Source: JBJXGE01 sp046154185
Lineage (GTDB): Bacteria; Planctomycetota; UBA8108; UBA1146; JAJFFE01
Length of the DNA stretch: 64,000 bases
Assembly (NCBI GenBank): GCA_046154185.1
Contig: JBJXGE010000070.1
Location: 62,001 to 126,000, forward strand
Direction of reading: 5' to 3'
Shown here: positions 25,601-32,384 of the stretch, one piece after another
Numbering within the stretch: the first letter of the stretch is position 1
Layout: every line of letters starts with the position of its first letter
Program-made: the position numbers and the translations under genes
Notes under the pieces: model-generated
Told to the model about the DNA's origin: nothing
What the model saw: only the letters and a program-made list of their open reading frames with translations
Databases searched by the model: none

Positions 25601-26284
25601 GTGTGGGTCTATGTCGACGTGGCGGGCCGCGATGTCGGCGGCTACATCCGCGACGCGCGCGCGCTGCTCGCGCGCGAAGTGCCGGTCCCGCAAGGAGTCA
25701 CTCGACTGTTCTCGGGGCAGTTTGAATTTTGGGAGAAAACACTGCCGCGGCTCACGCTCGCGAGTGTGATTGCGCTGTGCGTGATCGTGCTGCTGTTGTA
25801 CGTCAGCACGCGCAGTTGGTTGCGCGTCGGCATCATCATGCTCGCCGTGCCGTTCAGCTTGATCGGCGCGTGCTGGTTCTTGTACTTACTCGACTACAAC
25901 ATCTCGCTCGCGGTCGTGATTGGCTTAATCGCCCTCGCGGGCCTCGACGCCGAGACGGGCTCCGTCATGCTGCTCTATCTCGACAATAGCTACGAACGAT
26001 TCCTGAGCGAAGGTCGACTCAAGAGTCGCGCCGACTTATGGGCCGCGGTGCGCGACGGCGCGGTGATGCGAATCCGCCCGAAGGCAATGACCGTGGCCAC
26101 CGACATGATCGGTCTCTTGCCGCTCCTCTGGGCCGTCGGTACGGGCGCCGACGTGATGCGCCGACTCGCCGCGCCGCTGATCGGCGGGCTCCTCGTGAGC
26201 TTCGTGATGGAGCTCGTCGTGTATCCGGTGTTGTTCTACAGCGCGAAGGCCTGGCGGCATCGGCGCGAGTGGGCGTCAGCGTGA
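22685..26284 (+). CDS. cusA: Heavy-metal RND transporter, CusA/CzcA family, with extra segments
   Basis: The ATG at 22685 overlaps the stop of the adaptor gene (ATGA) and gives a normal RND N-terminus (MIARIIQLSLENR). The 1199-residue protein is about 150 residues longer than E. coli CusA. The TM4 motif GVVVDSAIVMVENAHKH carries the proton-relay acidic residue typical of heavy-metal pumps, and GRADTATDPAPL is a porter-domain signature. Extra segments lie at about residues 146-205, which include a CPLSG motif at C193; at about 562-625, which may add helices; and at about 752-790. The pump uses the proton gradient to drive metal ions from periplasm or cytoplasm through the outer-membrane channel. 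No regulator gene is adjacent. Confidence 0.93.
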   Translation: MIARIIQLSLENRILVLVIAAMLVALSIASIPDLKLDAIPDLSDVQVIIVTDYPGQNPEVVDNQVTYPLTSAMLGVPGTTAVRGFSMYELSFVYVLFEDGTDIYWARSRVLEYLSFARDRLPAGIEPKLGPDATGVGWVYQYVLHPGYYSAAHPSGLWHDAEEARWYATLEAAPVARRGALTRKRAFDQAGACPLSGEPLVAAQFDLGELRSLQDWYLRYPLTAVDGVSEVAPIGGFVRQYQVVLDPQRLLAYRVPLRDVIAAIERSNNDVGGSVIELGENEYMVRSRGYLQGLDDLAQVAVGRGDDGTPLLLGAVATLQIGGEARRGVGEFNGRGEAVGGVVVARFGENAYRVIDNVKRKLAELEDGLPPGVTIVPTYDRSALIQRAVQTLSHTLIEEIVVVGLVCMLFLLHARSELVAVFVVPASVLIALFVMQRTGINANIMSLGGIAIAIGVVVDSAIVMVENAHKHLDREDERVRAGHAARPRSRIISEAASEVGPSLFFSLLIITVSFLPVFVLEGEAGRLFKPLAFTKTFAMAAAALLSITVIPVLMDYFITSRVLPRAWGWRRNTAITLGVMVLPALALDFLARTTETFAAYSIWLALGWAAFAGMLLIPQRIVHEQHSPLSWLLQKAYDPVFRFAMRFRGLVLIGALAALASTWIPLSRLGTEFMPPLDEGDLLYMPTTDPSISITKSKELLQQTDKLIKSFPEVVSVHGKIGRADTATDPAPLSMIETVAQLETDRTKWRQRPVLFFFSDWPAWLKWPLVATFWPETRPITMDELKYGWSDPDGTWHPGINEVVKIPGVANAWPYPIENRINMLATGIKTPVGIKLLGSDLAVLSELADRTATALGTLNGTLSAYAERAFGGYYLDISIDRAAIARYGLTLGDVQDVIQTAIGGMRVTTTVEGLERYPLNVRYQRDFRDDIPALKEVLVAAADDVQVPLGQLATFAITPGPPMIRSENAQRTVWVYVDVAGRDVGGYIRDARALLAREVPVPQGVTRLFSGQFEFWEKTLPRLTLASVIALCVIVLLLYVSTRSWLRVGIIMLAVPFSLIGACWFLYLLDYNISLAVVIGLIALAGLDAETGSVMLLYLDNSYERFLSEGRLKSRADLWAAVRDGAVMRIRPKAMTVATDMIGLLPLLWAVGTGADVMRRLAAPLIGGLLVSFVMELVVYPVLFYSAKAWRHRREWASA

Positions 26285-26366
26285 GCCGGCGAGAGATCCC
26301 CTTCCGCGTCTCGCCGGGAGTTGTTATCTTTCGTCGCTTAAAGCAAAGACTCTGGAGCGTTCCGAC

Positions 26367-27350
26367 ATGGATCATCAAACGCGCGTCTACGAGAACGTTT
26401 TCGAGCTACTACCGAGTGTCGAGAACCCGACACCGCTGGTTCGCATTCAACGACTGAATCCGGCGCCGGACTTTGTTCTCTACGCGAAACTCGAATGGCA
26501 AAACCCATTCGGCTCGATCAAGGATCGCGCCGCGTGGGAAATGCTGCGCGATCTGGAAGCGCGACACGAACTCTCGAGCACGCGCGGCATCGTCGAGCCG
26601 ACATCTGGCAACACGGGCATCAGTCTCGCTGCCATGGCGAGCGCGCGCGGCTATAGCATGCGCGCCGTCGTACCGAACAAGGTTCCACTCGAGAAAAAGG
26701 TGCTCCTCAAGATCGCGGGCGCGGAGCTCGATGTCGTCAACGACGAGTTGTGCCCGGCGCCGGGAGTCGGCGAAGGTTCGATCAATCTCGCGAAGACGCA
26801 CGCCAAGGCGTCGCGCGACAAGTACGTGATGCCGAATCAGTATGAGAACCCGGCGAATATAGCGGCGCACGTGCGCACGACCGGACCTGAGATTTGGCGG
26901 CAGACCACGGGCCGCGTGACGCATGTGTTCGTGTCGCTCGGCACCTGCGGGACGGTTACCGGCCTCGGTCGTTTCCTGCGCACGAAGAACCCGGATATCA
27001 AGCTGTATGCGGTGCAACCGACCGAAGGGCACGATGTGCCGGGGCTCCGCAACGTGCGACAACTCGAGGCGACCAAACTCTACGATCCCAGTTTGATCAC
27101 GGAAATAATCGAGATCGACTATGAGCTCGCGTACACGCGCGCGCTCGATCTCTGCCGCACCGAGGGATTGTTCGGCGGTCCAAGCTGCGGACTGATCTTG
27201 GAGGGCGCGCGGCGTATCGCCGAACGCGACCGCGTCGGCTACGGTGTGATGATTTTTCCGGACAATGTGTTCAAGTACACGTCAAACATGGCGAAGCATC
27301 TCCCCGAGCTGTTGAAGGGCACCCAACCCCCGAATGCAACGCAGGCTTGA
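26367..27350 (+). CDS. PLP-dependent cysteine synthase family protein
   Basis: The 327-residue protein has the fold-type II PLP signature: K52 in NPFGSIKDR forms the Schiff base, TSGNTG (79-84) holds the phosphate or substrate, and GTCGTVTG and GGPSCG complete the pocket. Family members join O-acetylserine or O-phosphoserine with sulfide to make cysteine, or act as cystathionine beta-synthases. A 20-residue stretch after KVPLEKKVLLKIAGAE (DELCPAPGVGEGSIN) differs from E. coli CysK/CysM, so the substrate is uncertain. The ATG has GGAG nine bases upstream. It lies 28 bases before a rhodanese-type sulfurtransferase, probably as an operon dealing with sulfide and sulfane sulfur. Confidence 0.9.
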   Translation: MDHQTRVYENVFELLPSVENPTPLVRIQRLNPAPDFVLYAKLEWQNPFGSIKDRAAWEMLRDLEARHELSSTRGIVEPTSGNTGISLAAMASARGYSMRAVVPNKVPLEKKVLLKIAGAELDVVNDELCPAPGVGEGSINLAKTHAKASRDKYVMPNQYENPANIAAHVRTTGPEIWRQTTGRVTHVFVSLGTCGTVTGLGRFLRTKNPDIKLYAVQPTEGHDVPGLRNVRQLEATKLYDPSLITEIIEIDYELAYTRALDLCRTEGLFGGPSCGLILEGARRIAERDRVGYGVMIFPDNVFKYTSNMAKHLPELLKGTQPPNATQA

Positions 27351-27378
27351 GCGGCTTCAGAGAGAAAGGATTGAGAAC

Positions 27379-28227
27379 ATGGCTGGCTACGCGCATCCCG
27401 AAGTGCTCATTGAGACCGACGAAGTGAAAAAGCTCATCGGCAAACAGGGCGTGAAACTGGTGGAGATCGACGTCGATACGCAAGCCTACGACGCAGGGCA
27501 TATCCAAGGCGCGATCGGCTTCAACTGGCAGACGCAACTGCAGGACCAAGTGCGTCGCGACATCTTGAGCCAAGAGCAATTCGAAAAACTCGTCGGCAGC
27601 GCCGGTATCGTGCCGAGCGACAACGTGATTTTGTACGGTGACAACAACAATTGGTTCGCCGCCTACGGCTTTTGGCTGTTCAAAATGTACGGACACGAAA
27701 AAGTGCAGCTTATGAACGGCGGCCGCCAGAAATGGCTGGGCGAGAGCGATAAGGAGCTCACGACTGAAAAGCCGAAGCTCGTTCCCGCGACGTACCGAGC
27801 GCGGAAGCCGAACCTCGAGTTGCGCGCGTTCTTCCCAGAAGTGCGCGAAGTCGCGACGGGCGGCACGAGTAACCTCGTCGATGTGCGGAGCCCGGATGAG
27901 TTCACGGGAAAAGTCATTGCGCCGCCCGGCATGTCCGAGACCGCGCAACGCGGCGGTCATATCCCCGGCGCGAAGAGCGTCCCGTGGAGTCAAGCCGTCA
28001 CCGATAAATCGACGTTCAAATCCGCCGAGGAGCTGCGCAAACTCTACGTCGAGACCAAAGGCGTCGATCCCAAGAAACCGACCATCGCCTACTGCCGGAT
28101 CGGCGAACGCTCGAGCCACACGTGGTTCGTGCTCAAGTACCTGCTCGGCTTCGACAAGGTCAAGAACTACGACGGCAGCTGGACCGAATACGGCAACCTC
28201 GTCGGCGCGCCGATCGAGAAGGGGTAG
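27379..28227 (+). CDS. Tandem-rhodanese thiosulfate/3-mercaptopyruvate sulfurtransferase
   Basis: I chose the ATG at 27379, which has a purine-rich AGAAAGGA site upstream; the frame is open from 27334. The 282-residue protein has two rhodanese domains. The first, about residues 1-125, is inactive. The second holds the active-site loop CRIGERS with Cys239, whose sequence fits thiosulfate sulfurtransferases better than the CGSGVT loop of mercaptopyruvate enzymes. The enzyme moves a sulfane sulfur to an acceptor such as cyanide or a thiol. No signal peptide is seen. Its position directly after a cysteine synthase points to sulfur assimilation or sulfide detoxification. Confidence 0.92.
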   Translation: MAGYAHPEVLIETDEVKKLIGKQGVKLVEIDVDTQAYDAGHIQGAIGFNWQTQLQDQVRRDILSQEQFEKLVGSAGIVPSDNVILYGDNNNWFAAYGFWLFKMYGHEKVQLMNGGRQKWLGESDKELTTEKPKLVPATYRARKPNLELRAFFPEVREVATGGTSNLVDVRSPDEFTGKVIAPPGMSETAQRGGHIPGAKSVPWSQAVTDKSTFKSAEELRKLYVETKGVDPKKPTIAYCRIGERSSHTWFVLKYLLGFDKVKNYDGSWTEYGNLVGAPIEKG

Positions 28228-28349
28228 AGCGACAGCACCGGTTCGTTCCTTGGTCTTCGCAAGAAGAGTGCTATGCTTGGCGCCGCTCTGTGGCCCGAAG
28301 CAAACACGACATTTGGAGTTCCGCTGAACTCACGGGATGAGGAGGACGG

Positions 28350-29345
28350 ATGCAATTCTCGATGCGAGCGCTTCGTCGATTCGTGGCCGCGATCGTCTTG
28401 ACGCACGTGTGCTTTGAGTCGGTGTCGATCGCGCAGAACCTGCTCGTCATGGACATCAATCCGATCCTCAGCAATGGGCTCGCGGCAGCCGCGTCGATCG
28501 CCGGAGCCACGGTCGTCGACGCCAGCTCGTCGACAGCATTTGTCGATGAACTTGAAAACTTTGGACCCTGGGATGTCGTGATCATCGACTGTCCATCGAG
28601 CGGCATGGACACGACGGTCGCGCAGGCCATCGCCACGTACATCGCAAACGACGGACGCGCGATCATCGGGTACTGGGATCTGGATGGTGGCGGGCCCGGA
28701 GCCATTCTCCGCCCGGCTTTCGGCATCGACGTCACGCTCGATTACCTTTCGCCGTTGCCCGTTTTCGCGTGGGATCCGGGTCATCCGATTTGGACCACGC
28801 CGAACCCCGTCAGCTCGCCACTCCCAACGATCGCGACGTCGTGGAACGATGACGGCGACCGGCTCGCGGGCGTGCCGGGCACGACCGCGGTCGGCGGCTT
28901 CGTCGATTCCGTCGGCGCCGTCAATGAGTCGGCGATCGTCTTAGGAAACGACAATCGGACGATCTGCAACGGCTTCGTGTTCGACAATTTCGCCGCCGCA
29001 ACCATCGTTCCGCTGCTCGTGAATGAGATCACGTTCTTGTTGAGTGGCGGCGGCCCACCCGGCGACGAGTACCGGCGCGGGGACGTGAACGACGACGCGG
29101 TCGTGAACATCGCCGACGTAGTTAACCTGCTGAATGCGCTTTTCGTGCCGGGCAGTCCGCCGCCGACCTGCACCAAGACGGGCGATACGAATGACGATGC
29201 GGTCGTCAACGTCGCCGACGCGGTCTTTTTTCTGAATTCGTTGTTCGTCCCGGGTTCGCCCCCGATCGCTCCGCCGGGGCCCGGGTGTGGCGTCGATCCG
29301 ACCCCGGATGCGCTCGATTGCGTGCTCTATACGACGTGTCCGTAA
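28350..29345 (+). CDS. Secreted GATase-like protein with dockerin-like C-terminus (copy 1)
   Basis: The 331-residue protein starts at an ATG with AGGAGG seven bases upstream and has a signal peptide ending near SIAQ. Residues about 25-230 look like a class I glutamine-amidotransferase-like (ThuA-type) alpha/beta fold: NLLVMDINPIL, FGPWDVVIIDCPS, NDGRAIIGYWDLD. No catalytic Cys-His-Glu triad is evident. Two dockerin-like repeats follow (RRGDVNDDAVVNIADVV, DTNDDAVVNVADAVFFLN), then the tail GCGVDPTPDALDCV ending in Cys-Pro. A near-identical gene lies directly downstream at 29516, so this is a tandem duplication. Confidence 0.88.
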   Translation: MQFSMRALRRFVAAIVLTHVCFESVSIAQNLLVMDINPILSNGLAAAASIAGATVVDASSSTAFVDELENFGPWDVVIIDCPSSGMDTTVAQAIATYIANDGRAIIGYWDLDGGGPGAILRPAFGIDVTLDYLSPLPVFAWDPGHPIWTTPNPVSSPLPTIATSWNDDGDRLAGVPGTTAVGGFVDSVGAVNESAIVLGNDNRTICNGFVFDNFAAATIVPLLVNEITFLLSGGGPPGDEYRRGDVNDDAVVNIADVVNLLNALFVPGSPPPTCTKTGDTNDDAVVNVADAVFFLNSLFVPGSPPIAPPGPGCGVDPTPDALDCVLYTTCP

Positions 29346-29515
29346 CTTGGGATCGAAGCGCGAAGACGCCACTACGCTTTCGCCGGGCCGCCGCGCGTGT
29401 AAGTCCATCCTTAGGTCGACGTGCTCGGAGTGCTAGGCTTAGCGGCCTGCTGGCCACGAACAAGCGTCGAAGTCGAGGTGTTTTCACTCCCGCGTGATGA
29501 GATGTGGAGGACCAG

Positions 29516-30532
29516 ATGCAGTTTCTAGCACGATCGGTGCGCCAACTCGCGTTTGCAATAGTGTTGAGTCCCGTGTGCTTTGATTCGGCAGCGAACGCCC
29601 AGAATCTTTTAGTCATGGATGTCAACCCCGTCCTCAGCAACGGGCTCGCGGCCGCAATGTCGATTGCCGGGGCCACGGTCGTTGACGCGGATAACTCGAT
29701 CGAACTCGTCGATCAACTCGAAAATTTCGGCCCTTGGGATGTCGTCGTGATCGACTGCCCATCGAACGGGATGGATTTGACTGTCGCGCAAGCGATCGCT
29801 GAGTACATCGCGAATGACGGTCGCGCGATCATCGGTTTTTGGGATCTGGACGGCGCGGGCGGCGGGCCAATATTCCCCGCACCCGGCGATACTCTGCGGG
29901 CGGCCTTCGGAATCGCCGGCGCTACGGACTACTTTTCGCCGCTGCCGGTTTTCACTTGGGACGCCGGCCATCCGATTTGGACGACACCCAATGTCGTGAG
30001 TTCGCCGCTGTCGCCAACCTTCGACTCCTGGGCCGATGACGGTGATCGACTCTCGGGCGTGCCCGGCACGACCGCGGTGGGAGGATTCGTTGACATGGCC
30101 GGCGCCCCGAGCGAATCCGCAATCGTGATCGCCAACAACGATCGCACGATCTGCAATGGTTTCATTTTCGATAGTTTCGAGTCGGCACTCATCGTGCCGC
30201 TGCTCGTGAACGAGATCACGTACTTATTGGGGGGTGGCGGTCCGCCCGTCGACACATACCGACGCGGCGACATGAACGACGATGCCACGGTGAATATCGC
30301 CGACGTGGTTTACCTGCTGAATGCGCTTTTCGTGCCGGGCAGTCCGCCGGCGACCTGCGCGAAGACGGGCGATACGAACGACGATTCAGTCGTCAACGTC
30401 GCCGACGCGGTCTTTTTTCTGAATTCGTTGTTCGTTCCGGGTTCGCCCCCGATCGTTCCGCCGGGGCCAGGTTGTGGCGTCGATCCGACCCCGGATGCGC
30501 TCGATTGCGTGCTCTATACGACGTGTCCGTAG
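29516..30532 (+). CDS. Secreted GATase-like protein with dockerin-like C-terminus (copy 2)
   Basis: The 338-residue protein is a close paralogue of the one at 28350 over its whole length, including the dockerin repeats and the Cys tail; the last 90 residues are almost the same. I use the ATG at 29516, which aligns with the start of copy 1 and has GGAGG upstream; an in-frame GTG lies at 29504. Copy 2 has a short insertion after the GFWDLDG segment (GPIFPAPGDT). The two genes are 170 bases apart. Recent duplication or gene conversion would explain the higher identity at the C-terminal end. Confidence 0.88.
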   Translation: MQFLARSVRQLAFAIVLSPVCFDSAANAQNLLVMDVNPVLSNGLAAAMSIAGATVVDADNSIELVDQLENFGPWDVVVIDCPSNGMDLTVAQAIAEYIANDGRAIIGFWDLDGAGGGPIFPAPGDTLRAAFGIAGATDYFSPLPVFTWDAGHPIWTTPNVVSSPLSPTFDSWADDGDRLSGVPGTTAVGGFVDMAGAPSESAIVIANNDRTICNGFIFDSFESALIVPLLVNEITYLLGGGGPPVDTYRRGDMNDDATVNIADVVYLLNALFVPGSPPATCAKTGDTNDDSVVNVADAVFFLNSLFVPGSPPIVPPGPGCGVDPTPDALDCVLYTTCP

Positions 30533-30885
30533 CGCCCCGACGGAGTCACGAATTCTCGAGCGCGTCCGCGCACCGAGCGCCGTCTCTGAACTGCGGTCAC
30601 ACGCAGGACCACACCGCGCAATGGAGCGTGGGGAAGTCCGTACCGCAGTCTTCGAACGGCGCCGGTGGCGGCGGCCCGAACAGAAACTGATAGTAGATCA
30701 AAAGACCGAGTCGGACGCGTCGTGCATTTCATCGTCGTTGATATCTCACGCCTCCTTGCACGTGCTGATGGAACCGGCAAGAGCGCCCTGGTCGGAGTTA
30801 CCGGAATGTTACGAGTCGGTCCGCGCCGCGCGACGATAGTATTCGCGTGCCCGCGCGCGCCCTCCACACAGCGGATTGGAACGCC
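30533..30885. other. Intergenic region with a decayed dockerin-like gene end
   Basis: This gap separates two plus-strand genes. Most of it is taken up by the minus-strand pseudogene described at 30597. The remainder just before 30886 should include the promoter of the next gene, but no clear promoter elements are visible. Confidence 0.5.
30597..30790 (-). pseudogene. Remnant of a dockerin-like C-terminus, with stop and frameshift
   Basis: Reading the minus strand from about 30765 gives CKEA, a stop codon, then DINDDEMHDASDSVF, which matches the second dockerin-like repeat of this family; the stop sits where the family has Cys or another residue. A frameshift near 30697-30706 moves the frame, and the new frame continues LIYYQFLFGPPPPAPF, then EDCGTDF and a tail with two more Cys, ending at 30597. 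Each piece fits the conserved order seen in intact relatives. No start, signal peptide or upstream domain remains. It is the end of a broken gene, on the opposite strand to the intact tandem pair before it. Confidence 0.65.
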
Positions 30886-32019
30886 ATGTCGAAGCACCGT
30901 GAAACAGCCGCCGCTCGTCGCACCCGGTCGACCCCGATTCTGCGCGCGCTCTGCTGCGCAGGTGTGTTCGCCTGTTCACTGACGCATGCGCAATCTTCCC
31001 CACCACCAACTACGCCGCGACGCGTACCGGCCTTCACTCCCGAGACGGGCGGATGGGTCGCCTCCGCCCCGCCTTGGACCGTGTGGGTCACATCCGAGCT
31101 GATCGAAGCGACACGACTCCACCGTGCCCAGAGTCATGTGGTTCGCTACTATCGCCAACGTTGGGGCGCAGACTTTGCCGAGTTGGTCTACGAGATGCGC
31201 GGCACATATGCCAAAAAAGTCATCACGGTGACTGAGGATGGCACGGTGTTGCTCAGCTATGGAACCGCGTTGACTTGGGCCGCACCGGATCAACCGCTGC
31301 GCGAACACGAGCCACTGGTCATTCACGATGTCCCGGCTGCGGTGATCACGGGCTGGCCTGACGGACTTGTCATCCAGCCGTATCTGCTCAACGAGCCTGC
31401 GCCGCTCTATTTCGTGCCGCTCAAGGAACGTCAACTGCAGCTCGCGGCGAGCCACCGACTCACCGATGGAAAGAGTCTGCGCGTTTTGAGCGTCATCCCG
31501 GTCTTGCGCGCGGGCCAACACTTCGCGTGGTTCGCGGAGGAGAACTCGGCGAGTCTGCAGATCTTCGATGTCGGCGACACGCGACGGCAAGCCGTCACAC
31601 TCGCGGCTCCAAACCCACGCGTTGAGCGAAACAGACTCCTCGCCTTCGGCGCCGATTTCGTTCGCACCGACAATGGCATCTTCGATGTTCGAGATGGTCG
31701 CCTCATCCGCTCGGACCTTCCGACGAGCCGCTGGCAACACCTGCACGGCGGAGTCCTGTACTACTTGGAGTCGATCGGCCGGCTCGCGACCGACGGCAGT
31801 ACTACGTCAACCCACTCACTCAGAGCCGTGCGCCTTGACTCCCCCACCGCGACGCCGGTCGAACTGCTCTCGTTCCTCGACTACGAGTATCCACACATCT
31901 TCGGCGCGGGTCCGCGCGCCGCCACCCATATGCCGGGCCACGTCCACGAACACGGAATCGCGCTTTGGGACGGTTACAAGTGGGTCACGGTGGCGTGGAG
32001 GAAGTGCGGTGAGTTGTGA
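30886..32019 (+). CDS. Exported protein of unknown function
   Basis: I do not recognise this 377-residue protein. I prefer the ATG at 30886, which gives an Arg-rich n-region and a hydrophobic core ending near LTHAQ; an ATG at 30847 is possible. The mature part has no repeats, lipobox or membrane helix after the signal peptide. It is rich in beta-type segments with several DG or DNG turns (TEDGTVLLSY, DNGIFDVRDG), which may indicate a beta-propeller. His-rich HMPGHVHEHG near residue 355 could bind a metal. The gene stands alone. Confidence 0.7.
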   Translation: MSKHRETAAARRTRSTPILRALCCAGVFACSLTHAQSSPPPTTPRRVPAFTPETGGWVASAPPWTVWVTSELIEATRLHRAQSHVVRYYRQRWGADFAELVYEMRGTYAKKVITVTEDGTVLLSYGTALTWAAPDQPLREHEPLVIHDVPAAVITGWPDGLVIQPYLLNEPAPLYFVPLKERQLQLAASHRLTDGKSLRVLSVIPVLRAGQHFAWFAEENSASLQIFDVGDTRRQAVTLAAPNPRVERNRLLAFGADFVRTDNGIFDVRDGRLIRSDLPTSRWQHLHGGVLYYLESIGRLATDGSTTSTHSLRAVRLDSPTATPVELLSFLDYEYPHIFGAGPRAATHMPGHVHEHGIALWDGYKWVTVAWRKCGEL

Positions 32020-32384
32020 GACATTTGGCGGGTGTTCCGCCTCTAAGCCGACTCCAATTCTGTTCATGAATCATTATGTTCGCGAAGCATAATTCGGGGT
32101 CGTGACGAGACAGGTCGGTCGACTCGAATCACAGAATGCGCAGCACAAGCCCTTCAGTACCAGGTTCGACGCCATCGAGTGAGACCGAGTCTTGGGCGGT
32201 CGGACGAGACGAGTGAGAGAAATAATCGCCTGCCCCGAGGGCGTCCGCGACAGTGCACGCGCCGGACGGACGCACGATGAGTGTGAAGTTGCCCTGCGCG
32301 TCAGTCGCGGTTTGCGATCACGCCGGCGTTACTGACAAGTGGTTGCTTAAGTTCGTGATCATGCGCGATTCTGATCCAAGCGAT
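32020..32384. other. Intergenic region with a decayed gene fragment
   Basis: The first 100 bases after the plus-strand gene show a weak palindrome (ATTATG/CATAAT near 32073-32093). The rest is covered by a minus-strand remnant resembling a carboxypeptidase-regulatory-like domain, described at 32129. Confidence 0.5.
32129..32384 (-). pseudogene. Fragment of a carboxypeptidase-regulatory-like domain protein, frameshifted
   Basis: On the minus strand a 62-residue open stretch (32132-32317) begins TATDAQGNFTL and ends with a normal-looking C-terminus (GTEGLVLRIL, stop at 32129). TDAQGNF is the hallmark of the beta-sandwich regulatory-like domain found in many secreted proteins. The preceding strand (PLVSNAGVIA) is visible in another frame immediately upstream, so a single frameshift near 32310 separates the two. 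There is no room for the rest of a protein, because an intact gene ends at 32385. I call this a truncated, decayed gene end. Confidence 0.5.

Noticed and set aside
28350..30532. The duplicated genes as a transposon
   Set aside because: No inverted ends, target duplications or transposase are seen; a plain tandem duplication explains the pattern.
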